A DNA stretch of 64,000 bases from Diorhabda sublineata (GCF_026230105.1 NC_079480.1:11078488-11142487); one strand, 5' to 3'; shown: positions 21,427-33,399, counted from the first letter of the stretch. Notes: generated by a model not told the origin, from the letters alone. Numbers and translations are program-made.

Positions 21427-22070
21427 GGCCGCTTGATATGATGCAAGACAACATGCAAGAAATTGCATAAAATTTATTGCAAGGTCAATATATTTTATAG
21501 ATGAATAACCCACGGCGCTTGGGAATATGTAAGTTTCCACTACTTCATGGTTGCCACTAGTCAAAATTCCATGAGTAAAAAGAAACAATTTCCCAATCTC
21601 ACATTTTATTTAGTATTTTTATGCGGTTTAGAAATGAAAATAACAATGCTAGGTGAAGTAAACAAGAAAAAATTAGTAATTGTATCACTAGCAATACTTA
21701 TATCGTCTCCTATCTTGCTTCTGGAGTCTGATGGATATAAAAGAGCACCCAGACGATGGTTGGTCAAGCCCTTGCTGGATATAACGAGGAGAAAATGAGT
21801 TTAGCTATAGATTAAGATGAGAAAATATACAAAAATTAGTTGAGAATGGATGAAGAAACAGTTGAAAAACTCCTAAGGAAAATAAAACGTAGGATAACAA
21901 AGAAATTCTTGGATTGCATTGCACCATGTCAAGCTTTCCTTATCAAAATCCAACTAAAAAGTACCATACGTACCCCAAACGTACTCGGAAAAACCTTGTT
22001 TAAAAACATTCCAACCGAGGAAACGAATCATATATCAAGGCCAACCAAAATGAGCTTAATCTAACATTAA
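21427..22070 (+). pseudogene. PIF/Harbinger transposase N-terminal fragment
   Basis: RAPRRWLVKPLLDI (21745-21785) followed by EN(E/F) and VRMDEETVEKLLRKIKRRI (21838-21895) matches the N-terminal part of HARBI1-like nucleases (RWWV.PLL, then FRM....F..LL..I.P.I). A start-like sequence ggccgcttgatatgatgcaag at 21429 may be the left terminal repeat. The catalytic part is missing. A PIF/Harbinger-type non-autonomous element follows at 22243. Confidence 0.55.
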
Positions 22071-22242
22071 AAATTGTAATGAAAACATAAAAAAACTTGC
22101 CACATGATCATTTTCACATGTTCTTAAAGGTCTGTAAAAAGTATTAAAGAGCTTCGACTGCAAAACTGATACACCGAAGCGATCGACTGTTGAGAATGAC
22201 GGTCTATTTAACGAATAATTTTAGTTTAGTTAGGGACAGTTA

Positions 22243-22838
22243 TGCCGAGTTTACACGTATCAAGTAGCTAAAGCAAGTTACTAAAGACGAACATAAATAT
22301 CTTCTGATCCTGCTCCCGACTTCATCGAATTCCTTATTTTCTTTTTTTCTTGAGAGTAAGTTGGCCTCAACGCCCGTATCTTGTTTTTAATTTCAGGCAC
22401 TCCGAATCCTTTGCCTATGCCAATGATCTCAATTTCTTTATACGCCGAATCCCGAGCTTATTTATTTTTATAAATTGCAACCCTTGTGTTCCATAGGCAC
22501 AGCATTTCGCAATATTCTTGTACAAACTTGTCGCTTCACTCCAACGAGTCATTTTAACACGCTACCGAATCAAATAAAAATAATCCCATCACTATGTACT
22601 AATGAACTAGACTAAACCAACCTGTCTACACTCGTTTAGTCGGCGTTTTAGTTGCCGGAAAGCAGTGGTGGGAGAAACTACTTGCTCAAGTAAATAGAAA
22701 TTGTTTTTATTCAATTGACTAAACAGTTTAGGTACTTGCGCAAGTACTACATCAATTTGTTTTCACTAATCAAGTAACTAAATTTAGCTACTTGATTTAG
22801 TAACTTGCTTTAACTACTCGACACGTGTAAACTCGGCT
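22243..22838 (-). mobile_element. PIF/Harbinger-type non-autonomous element with a MADF-like remnant
   Basis: The left end tgccgagtttacacgtatca and the right end, whose inverse is agccgagtttacacgtgtcg, share about 43 bp of inverted repeat (reaching gcaagttactaaa). TTA lies on both sides (22240-22242 and 22839-22841), matching the 3-bp TTA target of PIF/Harbinger. On the minus strand the interior reads KEIEIIGIGKGFGVPEIKNK, then IRALRPTYSQEKKKI and SMKSGAGSEDIYV (about 22460-22285), which resembles a MADF/Myb-SANT-like DNA-binding domain, the second protein carried by many Harbingers. Confidence 0.75.
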
Positions 22839-23148
22839 TTAGGACATACATATTCATTTGTTGAATGTCAAACGGTTATATGAAATAATTTGGGACAAAC
22901 AACTTTCGATATGCTCTTTAAAAATTTGAAACAACTTGTGATTCGGTTCGTTCCCAGACTGAAAAAAAGTGCCGATCTTTTTGAAAAAAATAGTTGCTGT
23001 CCTTAACATATAATATCACTGATTATTCTTTTGAAAAATAGTAGAGTAAAATTAAAAATTAAACTATTTCGATATTTTCTCATCTTCATATGCAATATTA
23101 ACAACTTTCAGCATTATTGTTATCTATAGAATGAATAAATAATCAATA

Positions 23149-23268
23149 TTATGAATTTCTTTCTATTTCGTTTAGTTTATTGCTTTGAGATTTCATACAC
23201 TGCACCCAGCTACCTTTATACTGCCAACCAGGTATCGTACATCCACATATAAGTGGCCTACCCCTTAC
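23149..23268 (-). CDS. Possible terminal coding exon, unrecognised Cys/Trp-rich tail
   Basis: After a fair acceptor (pyrimidine-rich tract ending in ttttcttag) the minus strand is open for 39 codons and then a TAA: VRGRPLICGCTIPGWQYKGS continues with WVQCMKSQSN and ends KLNEIERNS. The first 24 codons are clearly more GC-rich than the flanks and contain three Cys and two Trp, unlike random AT-rich sequence. I recognise no family. It could be chance or a mobile element remnant. Confidence 0.25.
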   Translation of the reverse strand, partial: VRGRPLICGCTIPGWQYKGSWVQCMKSQSNKLNEIERNS

Positions 23269-24285
23269 CTAAGAAAAATGTGTTATATAGCGAAAGGAAA
23301 CTAAACAATAAACCCAAAGCATTATTGTGACAAACATTTATTAATTTAGTGTATATTAAAACAAAATTGTAACGCTAGAGCTGCATACAATACAGAAAAA
23401 TAAAGTGTTCACAGAAATTGATTCTCACCTTTGAAACACCAGTAGGTAAATAACCAGAAGCTCAAGAAGCACATAAACGTAACTGGTTAATATAAAAACT
23501 TTTTGAGAAAGTTAATGTCAGACTGTGTCTACCAACATTTTTCTTGATATATATAAAGAAATTCAAGTGATACGTTTTACAGATTTCATCTTAATTATTG
23601 TACTACATCTTTATGTCATTAGAGTCCATATTGTTTCATTTAAAAGGTTTGCCACCATTCTTAGAAGAAACTCGTTTAAAAGGTTGTAAAGGTGAATGAA
23701 CTTTCGAAAAATGTACTTCATATAGAATATAAGGTAAGTGAATGTTCGAAAAATATACTGCAAACATTCAAGATCGATTGATAAACTTGAGGTTCCGTTT
23801 GTTGTCCACTGTCGAACTTACTGGCAATATCTTTCATACATTTAAAGAAGTATGACTTTTTTGGTCGAAGTATTTGTTTCGATTTTCATTCTTTTAGTTT
23901 TTTTTTCTCTTTGAAAGGGAACCGAATATTTAGCAAAGAGGCCAAAGAAAAACAACATGTAGTATCATACGACCAGTGAAAACAAATTTGTTTGGCTTTT
24001 CCTATTACCTACGAAATATTCCAATTCCAATTATTTTAATTGGGAGAGAACGGTGATCGTAATTGGTAATAGAAATTGGAAACGTAACATCGTGTTTATG
24101 ATCGGCAGTTATAGTAAATTATAACGTACTATCTGGAATGAATATCTTTTTGTGAATTCTAAATTAGTTTTGTATATTAACAGTGATAAATTTTTTTTGA
24201 GATATCATTTTGTGGAGTTTCGAATCAATTGTTTTATTAAACAAATATCAGGAGAATGGACAGTGATATGTTTAATAACGTGTGA
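23269..24285. other. No gene recognised
   Basis: AT-rich. A short sequence like gtgaatgaactttcgaaaaatgt (about 23692) recurs as gtgaatgttcgaaaaatat (about 23739). Inverse-related attccaattcc and ggtaatagaaattgg lie near 24020 and 24065. No coding support. Confidence 0.3.
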
Positions 24286-24289
24286 ATTA

Positions 24290-24960
24290 CCAGCCGCATT
24301 AGGAGGCTTGAGCTTAACAAATCCCGTTCGGCTTTTAGGATTTCCCGGCGGGCTTCCCAGCATTTAGTCGATGCACTTCAGTCGGGGGAACCTCTTGACA
24401 AGAATGAACACAGGATCACTTGGAAATAGTTAGACAGAATGAGAGACAACGAAGAACTGATGTTGAAAAACAATTAAGCTCGAAAATTATAGCTTTGTTG
24501 CAACCACATCAACAGCGTTTGCTTCATAAGATTATAGCATCGCAGTGGTTGGCTATACTTCAAAGACTAGCTTATAGTACAGACCTTTCAGCAGAGAAAT
24601 TTCGGCATGCCCTGATACTGGGGTATGGCTACACTCCCCTCGATCCCCTTAAAATTACTACGGATCCTTCATGCCCTCAACCGCAAGGGGTGGAGCCTTG
24701 TTAAGAGAGGACATGGTGGCGTTCGAGACGAGACAGCTATATTTGCCGAAGTAGGTGGAAGGGGTCTGGGAAAGGGAGAGGCAAGCGTTCCTCGATAATC
24801 ACTGCTGACGCTGCCTCATACCTGGCCCCGGACAGCCCAGGCCACTGCAATTGAAAAGCATGACAAGTACGACCGAACGGCATTGGATCATTCATCACCT
24901 TTGTCTATTCAGCAGAATGAGCGCTTCACACGGAATCCAGAGCATTTTTAAAGAGAACAG
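24290..24960 (+). pseudogene. Retroelement ORF fragment (RT C-terminal region)
   Basis: PAALGGLSLTNPVRLLGFPG (24294-24350) begins a fragment that continues with HLVDALQSGEPLDKNEHR (about 24358-24412), then RTDVEKQLSSKIIALLQPHQ and LLHKIIASQWLAILQ (24450-24570), and ends with FRHALILGYGYTPLD (24600-24645). The phrase DALILRYGYTPLD followed by CxC and HALNC is found in the C-terminal part of a group of invertebrate reverse transcriptase proteins; the Cys-rich part is damaged here. A further ETAIFAEVGGRGLGK piece is seen near 24733-24775. The region is clearly GC-richer than its flanks. The clade was not determined. Confidence 0.6.
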
Positions 24961-25377
24961 CTACTGCACTCATTGTTAAGTGGAAAAGTGGTTTCGCAAA
25001 TACTAGAATACTACGTATTCTAATGGCAATTTTGAAGGCGGTCTTTTTGGGAATTCGTGAAACCCGGAAAAACGTTCAAGCACTTGTGCTAAAGATGGGG
25101 TCGTCTTTCAATGTGTGCATCAAACTATTTGCAAAATATCCGTAATCTATTTTCAAGAACTAGACAATTGTTCATTCTAAATAAACTTAATTACTGTATT
25201 GAATGACTTTAATGAATCTTATACCATTAGTTCGAGAAAATAAAATCAGAAAATGGATCTCGCATAAATTTTTTGGAAGATGGAATATTGTCCGTAATCT
25301 AAAATATATTTTTGTTATTCAATCGTCTTGGAAAAGGTGAAAATATTGACTCAAAACTAATTTTTATTCGATATTAA

Positions 25378-25495
25378 TGTTGTTGGTGAGCTAAAGACCG
25401 AAATAGGTCGAAACATCAATATTTTTAACTTTGTCAGAAACTAATTTTCAATCAAAAGAGACCTAAAATCAAAATTATTTAGCAAGAAAAACATA
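25378..25495 (+). mobile_element. Penelope-like 3' end with ribozyme-like hairpin
   Basis: gagctaaagaccgaaataggtcgaaac then a tail aaactaattttcaatcaaaagagacctaaaatcaa matches the 3' end of the Penelope-like element at 56100-56238 (aaactaattttaaggcag, agagacctaaaatcaag). The hairpin gacc-gaaata-ggtc is followed by GAAACATC. No coding part adjoins it. Confidence 0.55.
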
Positions 25496-25811
25496 TAAAA
25501 AGGTCAAAGAAGTGAAGATCTAAAATATATCAAGACTCTATTATTGAATTCTCTACTAAATTCCTCTTAAGCTTACGACGTAGCTTACAAGCACTACTTG
25601 TGCAATTGAAATTTGAATATTTCACGCTCATATCCTTCTGCACGTACTAAAAAATTGAAGACGTCAAAATGGTGGGAAATTTTTAAGTCTTAACTTTTCA
25701 AAAATTTCAAAATTTGTCACATTTATGCAGCAAGCATATATAAAATTAATAAAATCATCTTGATATATGGGAGTATAGAAGTGCTTACCTGATAAAATAC
25801 TTATTTTTAAA

Positions 25812-26690
25812 AATGAAAAATGTCATCGCGGTAAGCACAGTAAAGAGCAATTAACAACATTGCTGGCAACAAACATGACAGGCTCTGAAAAACTCAAGCC
25901 ATTAGTTATAGGAAAGGCTAGAAAGACACGGTGTTTTTCTGGTTGTGAATCTCTACCACTAGACTATGATGCTAATTAATAAAGAGAAACGAGAAATATT
26001 ACTTTTCATTGACAACTATACAGCTCACAACATAATTCCGCCATTGAAAGCAGTGAAAGTTAAATTTTTTCCACCCAATATAACAGCCCTTAGATCAAGG
26101 CTTAGTAAAAAATTCCAATCAAAGTAAATTTGTTAGGAAACTAATAACAAATATGAAATAACATCTATTAATGTATTATATGCAATTAGGATGATAGACA
26201 AGGCTTGGAGTGTATCTGAAACTACAATATCAAATTGATTCACTGAGGTTTTTCGATGCCACAAAAAGAAGCTTCGGAAGAGCCCTTGAACCGGACATGA
26301 TTGTAGACGCTGACTAGAATAGACTTCCAAACACAGAAGTGCAATTTGCAGATTATGTGACATATGATGAAGGTCTAGCTACTACTGGAACACTAACTGA
26401 TACTGAAATCTTCGACATAGTTAATCAGAATAGGATAGGGATGACATTAATGAAAATGACGTTGATCATACTGATTCAGCAAGTTTTGAACTACCAATAA
26501 CAAAGAAAGAAAGAGCTGCAATCAACACCCTACGAACGTTTGTTGGAAGATGTGATGATATCGCGGATTATGTATTCAGTTCATTGTTTGAGCTTGAAAA
26601 AATAGTTGATAAAAAATCTGCAAATTGTTTAAATCAGAAGAAAATAACGGATTTATTTAGTGTACATTTCATTAATTTTTAATAGGTAAA
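25812..26690 (+). pseudogene. Pogo/Tigger transposase fragment
   Basis: KCHRGKHSKEQLTTLLATNM (25823-25880), GSEKLKPLVIGKARK, then after a gap KREILLFIDNYTAHN (25985-26030), PPLKAVKVKFFPPNITAL (26040-26090) and a broken LSKKFQSK are the central DDE blocks of Tigger-like transposases; FIDN..AHN carries the second catalytic Asp. A C-terminal acidic and Leu-rich part reads NENDVDHTDSASFELPITKK, then RCDDIADYVFSSLFELEK and ends LNQKKITDLF (26448-26665). Several stops and deletions. Confidence 0.75.
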
Positions 26691-26882
26691 ATGTATATGC
26701 ATATTATAAAAAAAGGTGAATTATTATTTAAACTTGACACCACGAGTCGAAAAATATAAAAAATGTACGAGTTATAGAGATAAAATGTTGTTGATATTGT
26801 CAATTAACCGTAACTTTTCCTCTGTCAATTGAACCACATCTCGAAATTGTTAGTATCCATGAAATGAACATCGAAAGAATGT

Positions 26883-27607
26883 AACGAGTGATTTTTTTGC
26901 TGGTATCTTTTTGGCAACATTATTTTTGACACATCACGCAAGAATCGTGTCTTGTGTCATTGTCAAACTTGTTCAGTTTGGTCTATAATTTAATCATTAA
27001 TCGACTTACGAACGAACAACGCTTGGAAATTATTGAATTTTACTATCAAAATTCATGCTCGGTTAAGATATTATGGGCAGTTTTGTCGGCCTACTGAGGG
27101 AACTATGCCTACTGAGGGAACTATTCGGAAGCTTGTGACTAAATTTCGAGCCCAGTTTACACTATTGGACAATAAACCACTAACACGCAAACGTACAGTG
27201 AGGACCGAAGAATATATAGTGGCTGTATCCGCTAGTGTTACTGATGACCGTGAAATGTCGATTCGCCGCCGTTCGCAGCAATTGGGCCTATATTACTCCA
27301 CTACATGGAAAATTTTGCGAAAGTATTTGTGTGTAAAACTTTTTAAGATACGGCATCATCGGACCGTACTTCTTCAAAAGCGACGATGGCCGGAAATGTT
27401 ACTGTGAATGGCGAGCGCTACCGTGTGATGATTGACGATCCAAAATGGGAGAATTGGACATGCCTGACATGTGGTTTCAACAAGACGGTGCCACATGCCA
27501 CACGGCACGCGAAAAATGGTCAAATTGAGAGCCGCCTTCGGTGAACAGTTCATCTCACGTTTGGGGCCTGTCAATTGGCCGCCAATATTGTGTGATTTAA
27601 CGTCTTT
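26883..27607 (+). pseudogene. Mariner-like transposase with DUF4817-type N-terminus, deleted
   Basis: gagtgatttttttgctggtat near 26885 is a likely 5' end. From 27002, LTNEQRLEIIEFYYQNS and then YGQFCRPTEGTIRKLVTKFR, with DDREMSIRRRSQQLGL, YYSTTWKILRKYL and a V.G.FKI region (27033-27350), form the helix-turn-helix half common in insect mariner-like elements. A 15-bp segment (PTEGT) is doubled in tandem near 27090-27125. The DDE part is shortened: VNGERYRVMIDD at about 27400, WFQQDGATCHTAR (27470-27510) and PVNWPP near 27570. Large internal deletion and stops. Confidence 0.75.
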
Positions 27608-27624
27608 AGACGGTTGATGGTTGA

Positions 27625-27995
27625 AAAAAATTACACGAAAGCTCCGAAAGTAAAACAGTAACTATTCTAGATGCAGGGTCAAAAGAAGGATGGATACCAG
27701 AAAGTCTGTTTTCAGCAGCCAAAAATATTTCGGATTTTAGTTGTCAAAAGTATAAAATACCAGGTTCCAGTAACGGGAAAAGTGAAATACTTCGGCTTCC
27801 ACCATATCATTGAATTGACTTTTTATGGCATAAATTAAAATCTAATGGACGTGCTCATAATAATAAACCTACTTTAAACAGTTGTGTGATGAAGTTGTTG
27901 AAGACGGAAATTAAAAATGTAGTTCAGAACCCGTAAAAAATTGATTTTCAAGATAGTGGCGATAACTAAATTGAACTAGATGATATCTACTAATA
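27625..27995 (+). pseudogene. IS630/Tc1-like transposase C-terminal fragment
   Basis: TVTILDAGSKEGWIPESLFS and AAKNISDFS (27653-27745) correspond to the strand carrying the first Asp-flanking region of IS630-type transposases. The next part EILRLPPYH, a lost catalytic segment and KLKSNGRAHNNKPTLN (27785-27880), and a charged tail near 27950, fit the late region. At least two stops and a large deletion. It abuts the previous element directly. Confidence 0.55.
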
Positions 27996-28095
27996 AATAA
28001 AATATAATTTATGTATTGTCTATCATTTGGTAGATTTAAGATTAAAATTCAACAGTCCCATCATATTCAAATTTGAAACCCAACAAAGTAAACCA

Positions 28096-28345
28096 AATTG
28101 TGAAAAATACTATGAGCAATTAATAATTTCAGGTCTGAAATTTGCAGAGAGCAAGTTTTTTGACTATACTATAAGGAAAATGCCAGGTATTATAATTTAT
28201 GACTTTTGGGTCTTATCGAATTTAATATAGGTTTCGGTAATAAGGGCAATTTCTTAGATTGTGAAAAATATTATTAACAATTAATAATTTCAGGATTATA
28301 GAATGGACCAAGTCTGAAATTTGAGGGTAGCAAGTTTTTTGACAT
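28096..28345 (+). repeat. Two direct copies of an 80-bp sequence
   Basis: tgtgaaaaatactatgagc...taataatttcagg.ctgaaatttg..agcaagttttttgac occurs at 28098-28162 and again at 28259-28342, the second with an insertion. Origin unknown. Confidence 0.5.
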
Positions 28346-30020
28346 ATGCTTACAAACACTCGATAACAGCATCTTTCGAAGGATCTTAAGGTTAGACACA
28401 CATAAAATGACGTCTAGTATTTCTTTCTCAAATTTTATGATAGAGGTTGTGGAAAATCTGTACCAGAGTAGATGTCTAGTAAAACTAGAAATAACTAGAT
28501 TGAAAGTAATGCAAAAACAACAGATATAATAGGTTATGCTAAAAAGTTGATGCGAAAAAAATGAACCGGCCTAAAGAAAAACGAAAAAATGTTATAAACA
28601 TTTTTTATGGATAACTAATAGGAAAACACGGAATAATTCTGGAAAGCTCCTTTGTATATTTATTGGCATAGTGGAGGTAGAAGAAAATCTTAAATATTAA
28701 GTAAGCAGGAATCATTTCAACGGTTTATATTTATAAATTATAATACTTTTTAAGAAAAACTGATTGCTTTTAAATTTATTTTTTTGCAATCCTTTCAAAG
28801 GTCTTTTGCAGAAATATTGTAATTATCATTATATAGCTTCTTTTACTGTAAAGAAGCCATTTGTAAATTCAATTCGTGCCAAACTCCACAATATCTAGAA
28901 AATACCAACGACGGAGTTGTAGATGGCTTCAGATAAAAAATAATTACGAAACACGGAGATTTTCTAATAAAAACGTATCACCAACGAATTTCTTTATATT
29001 TAATATAAATTCAAAAATTAATGTCCGCTGATCCAAACCGTTACGCAAATTAAATTAGTATTGATAATTTCATGCATATTAAGATGACATCTGATTTCAT
29101 AAATGAATCGTCAATTTTCAACCTCTTTATTTTCTGGTGTTTTACCTACCGTTACCACAAAATGAAAAGACAGAACCTTCGCTAGACAAGTAAATAAGGC
29201 TTGGTGAAAATATTTTCGACATTCTGAAAAAATATGTCCACCATATATAGTTAGTATACATACAAAACTACCTTCCTTCGGTTAGTACACACCCACTCCA
29301 GACTCCAGACAAATTTCAATAATTACATAAAATTTGTAGAAATCAATCCCATCCTTTAAATGGAAAAGGTTCAATTCAAAATATCTGAAAAGAATCTTTC
29401 GAATATTGAAAATTAAGTATTAAAAAACCAGCTGTTTTTGTTGTGGATATACATTTAAGGATTTTTTCGAGGCCTTCCCTTTTATTTACCATCAACCCTA
29501 TTTTTTTAATAATTCTACAGAACTTTTATCGATATGAATGTTCAATAAAAAACTAAGTAATGAAAAAGATGATCAGTGATTGAAAGATAACTAAATTATA
29601 AGAAATAATATCTACAATTGTATTTAAAAAAAATACATTGAAAGAAATTTATAAATTAATAAAATGCTTTAAAATTTTAACGGTGATTATTTAAAAAAAA
29701 TCAATAGGACAAATTAATAAAAAATAAATACATTATTGAGCTGTAGAGGAAACAACGATAAGAAAAAAATAAAAATTTTGTTTTTGTCCGAAGTTCGAAA
29801 TTTCTAGAATTTGGAATACTGTTTAGCGAAAGAAAAAATAATAGATGTAAAGTGTAGTACGAAGAATAATGCACATCAGTAGATAGACTGCCAACTACTG
29901 ATATCACAAACAAATAAAAATTGTAAATAAAAACAAGTTCATTTAAGGGGTACGTAGCTTTGTCTAAGACATTGTGTAAACTGTAGTAAATGACTTGTAT
30001 ATCAATAGACAAATCCCAAC
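28346..30020. other. AT-rich non-coding region
   Basis: No gene recognised. The 103-codon minus-strand open frame at 30012-29701 is rich in Phe, Leu, Tyr and Ser and has no domain, as expected of chance frames in AT-rich DNA. Confidence 0.35.
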
Positions 30021-30035
30021 AGTCTAGTCTATAAA

Positions 30036-30540
30036 TACCGATTCATAAACTTGACTTTCCGTTTTCCGACGCCGTTAATGGTTGTTGTTACAAAATTAAA
30101 AACATCTAAATGCATTAGACCATTCAGAGTTGCCGTTTGCCGATCGGTCTGCCGTTGATGACTTTCAAAATAAACGAATTTTATCTTTTCCCGTCGGCCG
30201 TTCTTAGATATTTTCGTAGCAATAGCAAAATAATCCATCACACGTTTGCGTTTGTCACGTGATTTTGACGTATGATGTTAGAGCATGATGTTGGAGTTAT
30301 TTCTTTTTCTGTTGGCCCTTCGTTATTCTCCATATTTTCATTCATAAAGACCGGACTACAAACAAAAACACAAAAATATCACGAAATCAAAATGCAGTAC
30401 ATTCGTCGAAAAGAATAACAAAATTTTAGGTTAACGGCAACAACGTCAAGTACATGAACAGGGTGTAGAATTTCCTACGAACGTCAAACGGCAAATGTAA
30501 CCCGCGAACGGCAAACAGATTAAAGTTTATAAATCAGCCT
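30036..30540. mobile_element. Possible terminal-inverted-repeat MITE
   Basis: The left sequence ccgattcataaacttgac..tttccgttttccg and the inverse of the right end (gctgatttataaactttaat..gtttgccgttcg) are imperfectly matched inverted repeats, with many cggcaa/ttgccg words inside. A 70-codon minus-strand frame (30241-30029) starting MMDYFAIATKISKNGRRE has no assigned domain. The target duplication is not clear. Confidence 0.4.
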
Positions 30541-30621
30541 TATAAGTTTACATCGATGTTTATTCGACATACTATTACTAAAATTATGTGTATTAGTCCT
30601 TCGATCAAGAATAATGATCAG

Positions 30622-31369
30622 TTCCTTGTATGTAAAGAATTAATTAGCCCATAAAACATTTCAAATCATAAGCAGCTTCAAAAAATAGAGGTTGGTTTTT
30701 CACTTATCGCTCTTGAAATTTAAATATTTTCCAATTTTTGAAAACACAGCTTAAAGACGAGAAAATTCACTAAAAAAGTTCCAGATTCAGGAAAAGTACC
30801 TCCATTATTTCTAATTATAATTTAACGCGGAAAATCGTCCTTCACGTGTCATTGATAGGTTGCGAATACCGCCTCGAAAGCGAATACGTCAATTAAAAAA
30901 AATGTTTAAGGTACTTATAGTGAATTTTAAGATCCAAAAAATATATAGTATAACTCAACACTTTGAAGAATTTGTTCCCGTTGGAATTTTCCTTTTATGT
31001 AAAGAATTAATTAGCCCATAAAACATTTCAAGTCATAAACAGTTAAAGAGCTTCAAAAATAGTGTTTGGTTTTTCGCTTATCGCTCTTGAATTATAAATA
31101 TTTTCCAATTTTTGAAAACAAAGCTTAAAGACGAGGAAATTCGCTAAAAAAAAGTTCCAATTCCTGGAATTGTACCTCCATTATTTATAATTATAATTTA
31201 ACGCGGAAAATCGCCCTCCACGTGTCATTGTTAGGTTGCGAACACCGCCTCGATAGTGAGTACGTCAATTGAAAAAAATGTTTAAGGTACTTATAGTGAA
31301 TTGAAAGTTCCAAAAAAATTAAAGTATAACTTCAACACTTTGAAGAATTTGTTCCCGTTGAAATTTTCC
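30622..31369 (+). repeat. Tandem pair of a 367-bp repeat
   Basis: Copy 1 is 30622-30988 and copy 2 is 30989-31369; both start ttcctt.tatgtaaagaatt and share long near-identical blocks such as ttaacgcggaaaatcg and cacgtgtcattg. A diverged inverted relative is at about 32220-32460. No coding frame is maintained. Confidence 0.75.
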
Positions 31370-32219
31370 AACAAACCAGACGATTGTTAATCAACAAAAT
31401 TTTTTTCTGAGCTAAAAGAATGTTTGAATAATTGTAAAATTTTTTCGCTTCCTACGTATGTATAAACAGTTAAAACCTCTTCAGTTGAAACTAGTTTTTA
31501 CTAATCAAAATAAAGTTAACTATATCTTTGTGTGGTGTCAATTGAAATAAAATTTTATAGTCCGTATTATAATTGTATTGTAGACTTGAATTCACTGCAT
31601 GCACGAAGGTATTTCTACCATTGGTTAGAGTCTCAGATACAGCTTTATCTCTTTGTAGTTCTACTGAAATGTCATCCACCGGCTCAGGTGGATGGTAAGG
31701 TTTCGTAAGATTCTTCTGGAAAAAATATTGTGTTTCTAATCACGGTTTGTACAAAAAAAAAACAATTTGCCACGAAAAATTCTGAAGTTTTAGTGTTCTA
31801 CTAGAATAAAATTTTGAAATAATAAATTTTTCAATGGGAAACACTGTTTCCCTTTAGTAAAAATGCCAATGAAAGATAGTTTCAACTGAAAATTCTAAAA
31901 ATATATTAAAAAAAATAGTTTTAACGCCGAGGGTACTAGTCAACACTAGTTTTGACTAACGAAAACAACTTTTAACAGAATAGGTTTGTGAAAACTAATT
32001 TTTCCTTGTCAAAACTAGAATTAATTGAAAACGGTAACATATATTACTGAGTTAAAAAATTATGGTAAACGAAGTATTTACGTTTTTGAAATTTTTATGA
32101 CACAATCTTTATTTTGTTTTTTAAACTTTCCGTTAGTTTAGAAAGATCAAGAAAGTATGAGAAAATTTCGTCAATTAACAATCGTTTCATTTGTATAAAA
32201 ACTGATTTAGACAAAAAAT

Positions 32220-32460
32220 TCGAACAGAAATAAATTCTTCAAAGTGTAAAAATTATATAATATTTTTTTTTAATTTCTCCATTTCTCCGGAAGGCTCTTT
32301 TAGAGATAACTCTAAAATTATAAATAATGGAGGTTTAGTTCCAGGAAGAAACTTTTTTTAAAAATTCAAAAATATTTATTATTCGCGACCTTAAGTGAAA
32401 AACCAAACCTTATTGTTTGAAGTTGTTTAACTGTTTATAACTTTAAAAAAATTTTAGTTT
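32220..32460 (-). repeat. Inverted diverged copy of the 367-bp repeat
   Basis: Read on the minus strand this contains ttataaacagttaaac, ggtttggtttttcactta, then cctccattatttataat, in the same order as in the tandem pair at 30622-31369. Divergence is clearly higher than between the tandem copies. Confidence 0.55.
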
Positions 32461-32882
32461 TAACGCACATCATTTCGGACAGAATGAGTAAATCCTCATA
32501 ATTTTAGTAATATTTTATCGAATTAACACCGATTTGTACTTCTAGACTAGACTATAAGAACGTTACAACAAAATTTAGATTATCTGGAATATATACATTT
32601 GAACGCAACGTCTTGAAACTATTAGATAAACAGTAATTCCAAGAATTTCATTAGATTTAGAACAAACATTTTTAATGTGAAATTTGGGGAATGTGAACAT
32701 AAAGTTTCGCAGATATATTAAGAGATGCTCAACAGGTATTAAATATTAATTTTGAAAATAGTAGAGAGAACTTTATCTCATTTCCAGGGAATAATTTCAA
32801 CATATTAGACCCATGGATAACAAGCGTAACAACTTGTATGTGCAAGAGAGCGAATGCTAATGAAAATAGTAGGCGTTTTATA

Positions 32883-33395
32883 CGAGGCTTGTCCATAAAA
32901 TATGGTTTCCAAGGAGCTTCGGGATTTGGTGAGATTGGCTTCCTTTCTCCTAGTTCCCATCCCGACGAGCGTTCATTCTTGATTTGGTAGCCGCGGAAGA
33001 CTAAGCTTCCATTTTTTTCTCACGCCAGGTGTGAATTATGCTCTATGATTCGTTTTCTGCGTGTAAAATACGTTCCTCCGGTGGGCATTCATACCCAACT
33101 GTGTAAAGTGAATGAGGAAAATTTTATGAGTGTGCAACATGTGCGGGAATAGTGCAAAGAATCCAAAAAAGAAAGTACAACCTTAATTTGGCCACTGATT
33201 ACCATCTCTTCCCTAAATGAATACTTAGAACACATTCGAAGAAGAGCTGAAAAAAAGGTTTCAAGCTATCTTCGCGGCGGCAGACTTCTACGAAGATGGT
33301 ATACCACATGCAAAAGTTTTCCAAAAATATATTATTCAATGATAATAAAAATGTTTTTTATTGCGAAGGGATTCCTAGTTTATGGACAAGCCTCG
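32883..33395 (+). mobile_element. Mariner-derived non-autonomous element
   Basis: cgaggcttgtccataaa at 32883 and the inverse (tttatggacaagcctcg) at 33379-33395 form the inverted ends. Inside, DYHLFPK near 33199-33220 and a damaged ..ADFYE.GI.. region near 33280 are the late DYHLFP and ..FYDEGIQKLV blocks of mariner/SETMAR-type transposases, and VFYCEGIPSLW follows in a shifted frame. About 510 bp, with most of the transposase deleted. Confidence 0.75.
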
Positions 33396-33399
33396 CACA

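Noticed and set aside
29701..30012. 103-codon minus-strand frame with membrane-like composition
   Set aside because: Low-complexity Phe/Leu/Tyr/Ser sequence without signal peptide logic, start context or conservation evidence.
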